A program made the position numbers and the translations under genes. Shown here in pieces: positions 55,493 to 64,000 of a stretch of DNA of 64,000 bases; position 1 is the stretch's first letter, and every line of letters starts with the position of its first letter. Origin of the DNA: Methylophilus sp. QUAN (lineage in GTDB: Bacteria; Pseudomonadota; Gammaproteobacteria; Burkholderiales; Methylophilaceae); NCBI RefSeq assembly GCF_015354445.1, contig NZ_JADKYT010000001.1, forward strand, positions 1 through 64,000, in the 5' to 3' direction. The notes below the pieces were generated by a model, which had not been told where the DNA came from, did not search any database, and worked only from the letters and a program-made list of their open reading frames with translations.

Positions 55493-56026
55493 CTACAAAT
55501 TGAGTGCACTTTGCAGCATTTGGCGATTGACGCGGCCAAAGAAAATTTGCGTCACCTCGCCTTGCGCGGAAATCACCACCGTATAAGGCAACACACCTTT
55601 ATGGTTACCCAATGTTTCAGCCAATGGCATGCCTTCATTCTCGGCTATCAGCAGGGGATAGCTCACTGGCGTGCTTTCTATAAACTCATGCACGGCGGCA
55701 GCCTCATCAATCGCCAGACCCAATACAGCAACCTGAGGGTGCGCACTGGCCAAAGCAGAAATCTCCGGCATTTCTTCACGACAAGGCTCACACCAGGTCG
55801 CCCAGAAGTTCAAAATAAGCGGCTTGCCTTTATATTGCGCCAGTGGATATGCTTTACCGCCATGATCGAACAGGGTGGTGGCCCATACCGGTGCAATGTC
55901 TGCCGCAGTCGGCAATGCGGATTCTGTTGCCATAAACTGGTGGCGGTTAAGATATAACCAGCGAAAACCGCTGCCAAGCACCACCATGAGCAGCACCGTC
56001 ATGACCACGCGGGCGACATTACGCAT
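55493..56026 (-). CDS. TlpA/ResA-like membrane-anchored thioredoxin
   Basis: 177 residues. An N-terminal membrane anchor (about 5-25) precedes a periplasmic thioredoxin fold of the AhpC/TSA-Redoxin type with active site WATWCEPCREE. Usually reduces cytochrome c or other periplasmic disulfides with electrons from DsbD. Its start overlaps the dsbD stop by 8 bp, which fits a DsbD-fed reductant role. Confidence 0.92.
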   Translation of the reverse strand: MRNVARVVMTVLLMVVLGSGFRWLYLNRHQFMATESALPTAADIAPVWATTLFDHGGKAYPLAQYKGKPLILNFWATWCEPCREEMPEISALASAHPQVAVLGLAIDEAAAVHEFIESTPVSYPLLIAENEGMPLAETLGNHKGVLPYTVVISAQGEVTQIFFGRVNRQMLQSALNL

Positions 56027-57848
56027 GCGGCAAGGCCTCTACTGGTTTTAATTTAAGTGCGCGCACCGTGCGCACAAAGCGCTCAGCATCCTGATAGCCT
56101 TTAATCACGGGCTGCATGGCCTGGCCCTGTGCATTGAAAAACACGATGCCAGGCGGCCCAAATAAGGCAAATTGCTTCAATAACGCGGCATCTTCAGCAT
56201 GATTGTCTGTCACATCGGCCTGCAACAGTAATACGCCTTGCAATTCAGCCCGCACAGCGGGGGCGCTGAATACAAACTGCTCGTACTCCTTGCAAGACAC
56301 ACACCAGTCGGCATAAAAATCCAGCATCACCGGCTGGCCATTGGCAGCCTTCAAACGTTGCTCAAGCGCTTGCACGCTATGCACGCGCTCAAACGCCAAT
56401 GGCTGCACACTGGCAGGTGAACTTGCCATCAGATTTTGTAATGGTTGTAGCGGCGAGCGCGCCCCTGACCAGGCACCGACGAGCAAGGCGATGCCATATA
56501 GCAGCAAGATGACCGCAAATCCTTTAAATAAGCGCTGTACCGTGCCCGCCGTGGCAGGCAGGGGATCAATTGCCCGCAAATAAATTGCAGGCACAATGCA
56601 GAGTACCGCCCATAATACCAATTGAGCTGTTACCGGCAAAATCGGACTGATGACCCAGATGGCCACACCTAGCATCAGCACACCAAACAAGCGCCGAATC
56701 GTATTCATCCACTCACCAGCTTTGGGCAGCAATGTGCCCGCAGAGGCACCGATCAATAACAATGGCACACCCATACCTAAAGAAAGTGAAAACAAAGCCA
56801 CCGCGCCCAGCGTGACATCATGGGTTTGGCTGATATAAAGCAAGGCACCCGCCAGCGGCGCTGCCACGCACGGGCTGATAATCAGTGCGGAAATGGCGCC
56901 CATCAGAAAATCACTGAATAAATGACCACCTTTAAAGCGGCTGCTCCAGTTAAAAAAGTAATTCTCAACCGCGCTTGGCAACTTCAACTCATAAAAGCCA
57001 AACATCGAAAAAGACAGCACCACAAAAATCAACGCACCGGTGATCAGGGCAGCCGGCGTTTGCAAGGCGTTGCTCAACAACTGCCCCGACAAACCTGCCG
57101 CCACCCCTGCCAATGTATAAGTCAGACACATGCCCAAGGTATAAGCCAATGACAGCGTGAAGGCTTTACCGCGCGAAACATGCGCATTTTTACCGACAAT
57201 AATGCCGGATAGAATAGGAATCATGGGGAACACACAAGGCGTCAATGCCAACAACAAGCCCGCCCCGAAAAAGCCCGCAACAATCTGCCACCAGCGGCCA
57301 GAAGATAATAGTTTTCCGGAGAACTCGTCTTCAACAGGTGCAACGTCTGACGCAGCAGATGTGATGCTGTGAGAAGAAACCGCAGATCCAAAGGAAGGTG
57401 ACTTGGACAAAGGCAGTGATTTGGTTTGCGGTGGGTAACACAAGCCCTTTTCGCTACAGCCCTGATAACGCACCTGCAACATGTCAGGCGCGGCGCCCGT
57501 AAACACGACCTCGGCTAAGGTGTCGTGGTGAAACACCTGCTGCTCACCAAAATTAGGGTCATTTTTAGTTTCGCCCGCAGGCAATGTGATTTTGGCAGTG
57601 TCCCCGGCGGGCAACACCAATTGAATGCGCTCACGGTATAAATAATGTCCCGGTGCCACGGTGAACTTGAGCTGCGCATGGCTTGCATCTACCAAACCGG
57701 CCTCGACTTTAAACGCCTCATCGACGGGCAAGAAATCTTCGCTGCTATCGTCCGTAAACAGCTTTGAAAACTGCGACGCCGCATGCACGGGTGGCATGGC
57801 GAGCAATAGCGCCACCAGCACGATCCAGCTTCTTAACCACATTGTCAT
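56019..57848 (-). CDS. dsbD: Thiol:disulfide interchange protein DsbD
   Basis: About 609 residues. The start is uncertain: ATG at 57848 chosen; TTG at 57854 is closer to the GGAG site and also possible. Signal peptide to VHA, N-terminal periplasmic alpha domain with the Cys pair near QGCSEKGLCYPP, an eight-helix membrane gamma domain (about 190-450) with Cys in LTPCVFPMIPIL and SPCVAAPLAG, and a C-terminal thioredoxin domain with YADWCVSCKE. Transfers electrons from cytosolic thioredoxin to periplasmic thiol proteins. Between cutA and the TlpA-like gene. Confidence 0.94.
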   Translation of the reverse strand: MTMWLRSWIVLVALLLAMPPVHAASQFSKLFTDDSSEDFLPVDEAFKVEAGLVDASHAQLKFTVAPGHYLYRERIQLVLPAGDTAKITLPAGETKNDPNFGEQQVFHHDTLAEVVFTGAAPDMLQVRYQGCSEKGLCYPPQTKSLPLSKSPSFGSAVSSHSITSAASDVAPVEDEFSGKLLSSGRWWQIVAGFFGAGLLLALTPCVFPMIPILSGIIVGKNAHVSRGKAFTLSLAYTLGMCLTYTLAGVAAGLSGQLLSNALQTPAALITGALIFVVLSFSMFGFYELKLPSAVENYFFNWSSRFKGGHLFSDFLMGAISALIISPCVAAPLAGALLYISQTHDVTLGAVALFSLSLGMGVPLLLIGASAGTLLPKAGEWMNTIRRLFGVLMLGVAIWVISPILPVTAQLVLWAVLCIVPAIYLRAIDPLPATAGTVQRLFKGFAVILLLYGIALLVGAWSGARSPLQPLQNLMASSPASVQPLAFERVHSVQALEQRLKAANGQPVMLDFYADWCVSCKEYEQFVFSAPAVRAELQGVLLLQADVTDNHAEDAALLKQFALFGPPGIVFFNAQGQAMQPVIKGYQDAERFVRTVRALKLKPVEALPHA

Positions 57849-57855
57849 CAACAAT

Positions 57856-58191
57856 TTACTCCTGCACCCTTGTTTCTGCCGCCACCCATGCCAGATATTC
57901 TGGCAAACCCTCGTTCACATGGATGCCTACAATCTCCGGAAGTTCATAAGGATGCAGCATCCTTAACTTAGTCGCGCAGTCAGCATAAACCTGACAAGTC
58001 GTTTTGATGGTCAGTCCAATCTCTTCCGCTTGCTCAACTTGCCCTTGCCAGCGATAGATTGATGTCACCGGGCTTGAAATATTGACACATGCCGCCAACT
58101 TCTCTGTAACCAGCGTCTGCGCGATATGCTCGGCACATGCCCTGTTCGGCACATGCGTAAACACGATTATAATTTCCTCTTTTGGCGTCAT
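57856..58191 (-). CDS. cutA: CutA-like divalent-cation tolerance protein
   Basis: 111 residues, a full-length CutA1 trimer-forming ferredoxin-like protein: TLVTEKLAACVNISSPVTSIYRWQGQVEQAEEIGLTIKTT and HPYELPEIVGIHVNEGLPEYLAWV. First gene of the cutA-dsbD-tlpA unit. Function in metal tolerance is traditional but not well explained. Its ATG is only 29 bp from the divergent fxsA start. Confidence 0.95.
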   Translation of the reverse strand: MTPKEEIIIVFTHVPNRACAEHIAQTLVTEKLAACVNISSPVTSIYRWQGQVEQAEEIGLTIKTTCQVYADCATKLRMLHPYELPEIVGIHVNEGLPEYLAWVAAETRVQE

Positions 58192-58220
58192 GGGCGCTGA
58201 CTCACAGACAGGATTCTGAC

Positions 58221-58676
58221 ATGCGTTTTCTCATCTTTGCTATTCTACTGGCTTTTCCGTTTCTGGAGATAGCCGTCCTGATCGAACTCAGTCAGCGCTA
58301 TGGCTGGTGGGTACTGGTCTATTTGGTCACGATTGGCTACCTGGGCCTGAAACTTATCCGCAGCGAAAAAGACCTGATTGCTGCGCGTATGTTCCAGCAA
58401 ATGAGCGCGGGTGGCAATCCCGTTTCGGCGATGTTTTCAACCGCCAGAAATATGTTTGCCGGGGTACTATTATTAATCCCAGGCGTCATTAGCGACGTGC
58501 TCGCCGTCATATTGCTGCTGATTCCCGGCAACAATGCGGGCGTAGGCACAACTGGCAATCAAAACAGCGCGCAGTATCGTGCCAGCGCCAACGACGAAGT
58601 GATTGAAGGCGAATTTACCGAAGTAGATGACAGCAAGCCAGCAGACAACGTGGTGCACTTACCTCGCAAAGATTAA
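58221..58676 (+). CDS. fxsA: FxsA-like inner membrane protein
   Basis: 151 residues from the ATG at 58221 (AGGA upstream). Helices at about 3-20, 24-45 and 75-100, with FPFLEIAVLIELSQRYGWW and LLLIPGVISDVLAVILLLIP, which are the FxsA signature, and a polar acidic tail. In E. coli FxsA counters phage-T7 exclusion by F; the physiological role is unknown. Followed after 21 bp by the 2Fe-2S reductase gene. Confidence 0.9.
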   Translation: MRFLIFAILLAFPFLEIAVLIELSQRYGWWVLVYLVTIGYLGLKLIRSEKDLIAARMFQQMSAGGNPVSAMFSTARNMFAGVLLLIPGVISDVLAVILLLIPGNNAGVGTTGNQNSAQYRASANDEVIEGEFTEVDDSKPADNVVHLPRKD

Positions 58677-58697
58677 CCCGACAGAAAACAACGCCTT

Positions 58698-59708
58698 ATG
58701 AATCGTGTCTTGATTGAAAATAGCGGCCACATTTTTGATGTGCGCCCTAGCCAAACCGTGCTGGAAGCCGCCATCGAAGCCGGTATCAACCTGCCTTACG
58801 GTTGCCGCAATGGCGCCTGCGGCGCATGTAAAGGCAAAGTGTTGACCGGCAAAGTCATGCATGACGACTTTCAAGGCAATGCGCTGACCGATGCAGAACT
58901 AGCCGCAGGCCTGGCACTGTTTTGCTGTGCGCGCCCACTGGAAGACCTCGTCATAGAATGCCGCCAGATTGATATGGTGCAAGGCATCAAGCCACGCATT
59001 CTGCCCGTGCGCATCCAGCATAAAGAGCAGCTAGGCGATGACGTCATGGTGCTGCATTTACAGTTGCCAGGCACCGAACAACTCACCTTTATGGCCGGGC
59101 AATATGTCGAATTCCTACTCAAAGACGGACGCCGCCGCGCATTTTCCATCGCCAATGCCCCGCACGAAAAAGGCTTTATCGAGCTGCACATCCGCAAAAT
59201 TGCCGGTGGTCACTTCACCGAACAAGTATTTAACGAGATGCCGGTAAAAACCATACTTCGCATAGAAGCACCCTTGGGTAGCTTTTTCCTGCGTGAACAA
59301 AATGACAAGCCTATCATCATGGTCGCCGGTGGCACTGGTTTTGCGCCGGTGAAAGGCATGATAGAGCACATGATTTTCAACCAGATCCAGAGACCGGTTT
59401 ACCTGTATCGCGGCGCGCGTCAGATGGATGATTTGTATATGGATGACTTGTGCCAGCGCTGGGCGCAGTTTATGCCGAATATTCAATATATCCCGGTGAT
59501 TTCAGATGGCAACAACAGTGATAACTGGGATGGCCGCCGCGGACTGGTGCATCAGGCCGTGCTGGAAGATCATGCGGATTTGAGTGGATTTGAAGTGTAT
59601 GTGTGTGGCGCACCTGGCATGGTAGATATTGCCAAACAGACGTTTGTCGCGCGTGGGCTGCCTGAAGAAGAGTTTTATAGTGATGCGTTTACGTTTGCGC
59701 CTAAGTAA
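58698..59708 (+). CDS. 2Fe-2S ferredoxin-NAD(P)H reductase (CDP-deoxyhexulose reductase-like)
   Basis: 336 residues. An N-terminal plant-type ferredoxin domain (1-95) has cluster ligands in GCRNGACGACKG and a further Cys in CCARPL. A flavin-binding barrel (about 100-195, RRAFSIANAPHEKG) and an NAD-binding domain (GGTGFAPVKGMIEHM, YVCGAPGMVD) complete a single-chain electron chain NAD(P)H-FAD-2Fe2S. Close to AscD/RfbI-type CDP-6-deoxy-delta-3,4-glucoseen reductases and oxygenase reductases; no sugar partner gene is nearby, so the electron acceptor is unknown. Confidence 0.88.
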   Translation: MNRVLIENSGHIFDVRPSQTVLEAAIEAGINLPYGCRNGACGACKGKVLTGKVMHDDFQGNALTDAELAAGLALFCCARPLEDLVIECRQIDMVQGIKPRILPVRIQHKEQLGDDVMVLHLQLPGTEQLTFMAGQYVEFLLKDGRRRAFSIANAPHEKGFIELHIRKIAGGHFTEQVFNEMPVKTILRIEAPLGSFFLREQNDKPIIMVAGGTGFAPVKGMIEHMIFNQIQRPVYLYRGARQMDDLYMDDLCQRWAQFMPNIQYIPVISDGNNSDNWDGRRGLVHQAVLEDHADLSGFEVYVCGAPGMVDIAKQTFVARGLPEEEFYSDAFTFAPK

Positions 59709-59728
59709 CTTGCCTCTGCCTTGCGCTA

Positions 59729-60313
59729 TTTTTTCGCCTGTAGGCGAGTCACTTTCTGATGCTTGCCCCTCAGAAAGTAACCAAAGAGGAGGGCACCCAG
59801 CCATCACGGCCTAAAGGCTCCCTTGCGTTGCTCAAATTAGGACTTTCGTCCGTTGCTTTGCTGGACTTAGGCATAAGCCGGTCACGAAACTCATCCTAGC
59901 GGGCTGCACACTACGCAGCCCACCGCGGGATTCGGACAGTCGCTCCCTCTACTCTTATTTTGTCTCCGCTACTCAGCGTGATGGAATGGGATTTGTCTCG
60001 CCAAACTCAACATAGTAGAAGTTTGAACGGTTAAAAAACAGATTGGTTTGTTAAAAGCACAAATAGTAGCATTCGCCTGGTGTTCGGGGTCCCCATCTGC
60101 CGCGCCGAGCAACGCAGGGTTGGCGGGAGTTCTCGGCCATCGGCTGTTTGAGCTCCGCAACAAGCCACGTTCTGTGTGGCTTGTCAGGGCGAGTTTCGAT
60201 GGACGCCCGGCAAACCGAGTAGCACAGGAATCAAGCGGAAGCTGGGGTGCATTTCTTTTGGTTACTTGTTCTTTGGGCAAGCAAAGAAAAGTAACTCGCT
60301 GTAAAAGCGAAAA
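59729..60313. repeat. Structured dispersed repeat, copy 2
   Basis: About 585 bp, same order and orientation of blocks as copy 1 (47019-47568), with about 35 bp extra near 59845-59880. Hairpins corresponding to copy 1 are TCGCC/GGCGA (59734-59747), ACTTTCTGA/TCAGAAAGT (59751-59778), GCGGGCTG/CAGCCCAC (59899-59923) and TCGCT/AGCGA (60296-60310). Several stem positions differ from copy 1 on both strands in a paired way. It begins 21 bp after the reductase stop and ends 15 bp before the hemB stop, filling the whole gap between convergent genes; no gene is present in it. Confidence 0.8.
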
Positions 60314-60328
60314 GGGCTGGTTAAAAAA

Positions 60329-62127
<1,799 letters not shown>

Positions 62128-62177
62128 AATGTACTCGCATGTTTATCGTTTCACTTACTGGCTGCGCGCATGCGCGC

Positions 62178-62681
62178 TTACTGGTAAGTATGATCTTGAT
62201 GTTTAATCCAGCCGCTCTGGCGCCCTTGCGGATCGTGGTGCGTCCAATGCATGATGCCACCTTTGGGGTTGTAAATATACTCACCTTTAAAGGTCACTAC
62301 ATCACCTACACTCAGTGCTTCCACCCGTGGTGCCAGGTCAATATTATGCGCAAATAACAAGGTTTGTTCAGGCGAGATACTGACCAAAAAACGCTGGTGC
62401 CGGGCACCTTTGTTATCGTCAGGCAGCAGTTTTTTCACCACACCGCTCCCCGCCAGCCAGACATGGCTTTGCTTTTGGGCAAAAGCCTGCTTAACGGCGG
62501 CATTGTCTTCTGCTGCCAGACCAGCAGACAGTGATTGCAGGTTAAGCGTTTGAGCCTGTGATTTAACTTCAACCGTTGACTGCGGCCGATTGCTTGTACC
62601 ATAGCTGCTTGCGCCCTGTTGCGACGTTTGCTGACACGCAGCCAGCAAACAAACCAGCGCAATCAATCCGTAGCGTTTCAT
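62178..62681 (-). CDS. DUF3465-domain lipoprotein
   Basis: 167 residues. Lipobox LLAAC puts the lipidated Cys at 16, followed by Gln, so outer-membrane retention is likely. A Ser/Gln-rich spacer leads to a DUF3465 domain (about 60-165) with RHQRFLVSI, LLFAHNIDLAPRVEALSVGDVVTFKGEYIYNPKGG and IMHWTHHDPQGRQSGWI. The OB-fold-like NIDLAPR...GEY...HWTHHDP pattern is well conserved in the family; function unknown. The start overlaps the trpD stop by 4 bp, so it is co-translated within the trp gene cluster, an odd location for a surface lipoprotein. A GCGCGCATGCGCGC palindrome (62163-62176) follows. Confidence 0.88.
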   Translation of the reverse strand: MKRYGLIALVCLLAACQQTSQQGASSYGTSNRPQSTVEVKSQAQTLNLQSLSAGLAAEDNAAVKQAFAQKQSHVWLAGSGVVKKLLPDDNKGARHQRFLVSISPEQTLLFAHNIDLAPRVEALSVGDVVTFKGEYIYNPKGGIMHWTHHDPQGRQSGWIKHQDHTYQ

Positions 62682-63706
62682 GCCGCCTGGCTCAAGGCTT
62701 TCAGTTGTTGCAGTTTATTCAAGGCCGCGCCTGAGTCAATGGATTGCGCCGCTTGCGCAATGCCCGATGGCAAATCATTTGCCAGGCCAGACACATAAAT
62801 GGCAGCACCTGCATTCAGCAATACAATATCGCGCGCCGGGCCTTTTTCACCAGACAGCAAGCCCAGGATAATCTCGCTGGAATGCTGTGCGCTTTCCACC
62901 CGGATGCTGTTGATGTCATGCAACGGCATGCCAAACTGGGCCGGGTTCAAAGTGTACTCACTGACTTTGCCGTCTTTGAGTTCGGCCACATAAGTGTCGG
63001 CAGAAAAAGAGATTTCGTCCATTTCGTCCGCGCTATGTACCACCATCACATGCTCGCTACCCAGTTTTTGCAAGGTTTGCGCCAGCAATGGCACAAGATC
63101 GCGATGAAACACGCCCATGACCTGGCGCTTGGCACCGGCCGGATTGGTCATTGGGCCTAACAAGTTGAACATGGTACGCACCCCAAGTTCACGGCGCACA
63201 GGCGCGGCATACTTCATGGCGGCATGATGATTTGGCGCAAACATAAAGCCAATGCCCGCTTCATTGACGCAACGCACCACTTGCTCCGGCGTCAACGCGA
63301 TATTCACGCCCAGCGCCTCCAGCACATCGGCAGAGCCACTTTTTGAAGAGGCTGCACGGCCACCATGTTTGGCGATTTTTGCACCAGCGCCTGCGGCAAC
63401 AAAGGCTGATGCCGTTGAGACATTAAATACCTTGTTAGGTGCACCACCCGTGCCACAAGTGTCAATCAAATGACGCGTATCGCTAATATCCACTTTGCTG
63501 GAAAGCTCACGCATCACCTGCGCGGCAGCGGCAATTTCAGTGACGGTCTCGCCTTTAACACGCAAAGCAGACAAAAAGCCCGCAATCTGGATCTGGGTAA
63601 ATTCGCCGCTCATGATCTGCTGCATGATTTGCAGCATTTCTTCATGCGTGAAATCGGTATGGTCAATCAGTCGCTGCAAGGCGATTTTAGGCGTCATACT
63701 CACCAT
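62678..63706 (-). CDS. trpD: Anthranilate phosphoribosyltransferase
   Basis: 342 residues. Transfers phosphoribose from PRPP to anthranilate. Glycosyltransferase-3 motifs: LIDTCGTGGAPNKVFNVSTASAFVAAGAGAKIAKHGGRAASSKSGSADVLEALG, MFAPNHHAAMKYAAPVRRELGVRTMFNLLGPMTNP and VVHSADEMDE. It overlaps the trpG stop by one base (TAATG), so the two are coupled. Confidence 0.96.
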   Translation of the reverse strand: MVSMTPKIALQRLIDHTDFTHEEMLQIMQQIMSGEFTQIQIAGFLSALRVKGETVTEIAAAAQVMRELSSKVDISDTRHLIDTCGTGGAPNKVFNVSTASAFVAAGAGAKIAKHGGRAASSKSGSADVLEALGVNIALTPEQVVRCVNEAGIGFMFAPNHHAAMKYAAPVRRELGVRTMFNLLGPMTNPAGAKRQVMGVFHRDLVPLLAQTLQKLGSEHVMVVHSADEMDEISFSADTYVAELKDGKVSEYTLNPAQFGMPLHDINSIRVESAQHSSEIILGLLSGEKGPARDIVLLNAGAAIYVSGLANDLPSGIAQAAQSIDSGAALNKLQQLKALSQAA

Positions 63707-64000
63707 TAATAACCTTTCAGGAAGTTGTCCAGCAACTCATGTCCGTACTCGGTCAAGATAGATTCGGGGTGGAATTGCACACCTTCCACGGCCAGTGTTT
63801 TATGCTTGACGCCCATAATCTCGCCATCTTCAGTCCAGGCAGTGATCTCCAGACAATCCGGAATGGTTTCACGCTCAATGACTAGCGAGTGGTAACGCGT
63901 CGCGGTATATGGGTTAGGCAGATTCCTGAAGACACCGGTATTGGTATGGTGGATCAATGAGGTTTTACCATGCATCAGGGTTTTGGCCTTGATGATCTTG
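63706..64000 (-). CDS. trpG: Anthranilate synthase glutamine amidotransferase component, 3' part only
   Basis: The C-terminal approximately 97 residues; the frame is open through the right edge, and the visible start-like Met codons are internal. It contains [11 protein letters not shown] and the catalytic His-Glu pair in [14 protein letters not shown], so the glutaminase His and Glu are intact while the nucleophile Cys is outside the window. Class I glutamine amidotransferase, first known gene of the trpG-trpD-DUF3465-trpC-hemB unit. Confidence 0.94.
   Translation of the reverse strand, partial: KIIKAKTLMHGKTSLIHHTNTGVFRNLPNPYTATRYHSLVIERETIPDCLEITAWTEDGEIMGVKHKTLAVEGVQFHPESILTEYGHELLDNFLKGY

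Overview
The window looks like a chromosomal segment of a betaproteobacterium, most likely a methylotroph of the Methylophilaceae (Methylophilus/Methylovorus type). This rests on the mix of housekeeping genes, the LivFGHM plus SfnG organosulfur genes, the glnA-DUF4124-ntrB-ntrC block, the PEP-CTERM protein and the general protein flavour. No 16S gene is present, so the family assignment is an inference. Genes are dense, mostly in short operons, with no tRNA, CRISPR array, intact IS element or prophage visible.

Layout: (1) 1-255 holds two tandem strong sigma-70 promoters and a boxA-like leader pointing left out of the window, the signature of an rRNA operon that starts just outside. (2) 256-2073: cupin, tRNA threonylcarbamoyladenosine synthase, a lysozyme-inhibitor-like lipoprotein. 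(3) 2141-7450: a complete type I secretion set (HlyD-like adaptor, peptidase-C39 ABC exporter, TolC-like protein) followed by a small double-glycine-leader peptide gene, i.e. a putative microcin/bacteriocin locus. (4) 7802-9531: a porin behind a sigma-54 promoter, then a PEP-CTERM protein.

(5) 9630-26710 is the most distinctive part: a 17-kb organosulfur-acquisition island of four transcription units. The leftward msuE-sfnG-(AMP-binding pseudoenzyme)-livG-livH-livM-livK-livF unit faces sfnB. The leftward ssuD-(DszC-like)-(amidohydrolase)-ribB unit faces the rightward (DszC-like)-sfnR-ribA unit. Each of the four outward-facing starts has a -24/-12 promoter, and the two intergenic regions share palindromes of the form TGCTGAWTAWTCAGCA, the likely enhancer sites of the SfnR-like activator encoded in the island. 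The FMNH2-dependent monooxygenases, their FMN reductase, two flavin biosynthesis enzymes and a LIV-type importer appear to be co-regulated for using dimethyl sulfone or sulfonates.

(6) 26707-34388: exported protein, ssb, YajR-like MFS, uvrA, mtgA, aroE, rhodanese. (7) 34460-39387: nitrogen control, with two NtrC boxes and a sigma-54 promoter ahead of glnA, then DUF4124, ntrB, ntrC. (8) 39389-46814: 2OG-oxygenase-like protein, major porin, degenerate GGDEF protein, mutY, AsmA-like protein, uppP. (9) 47019-51105: first copy of a structured repeat, katG, a 23-codon small ORF and divergent oxyR. (10) 51131-58191: DUF3426, prmA, accC, accB, aroQ, tlpA-like, dsbD, cutA, with an unusual partial duplication of the start of accC. 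(11) 58221-64000: fxsA, a ferredoxin-reductase, the second copy of the structured repeat, hemB, trpC, a DUF3465 lipoprotein, trpD and the 3' part of trpG.

The best candidates for something undescribed are the double-glycine peptide exporter locus, the four-promoter organosulfur/flavin regulon with its LIV-type transporter and AMP-binding pseudoenzyme, the approximately 550-585 bp dispersed repeat whose hairpins show compensatory changes between copies, the accC leader duplication and the katG-linked 23-residue ORF.
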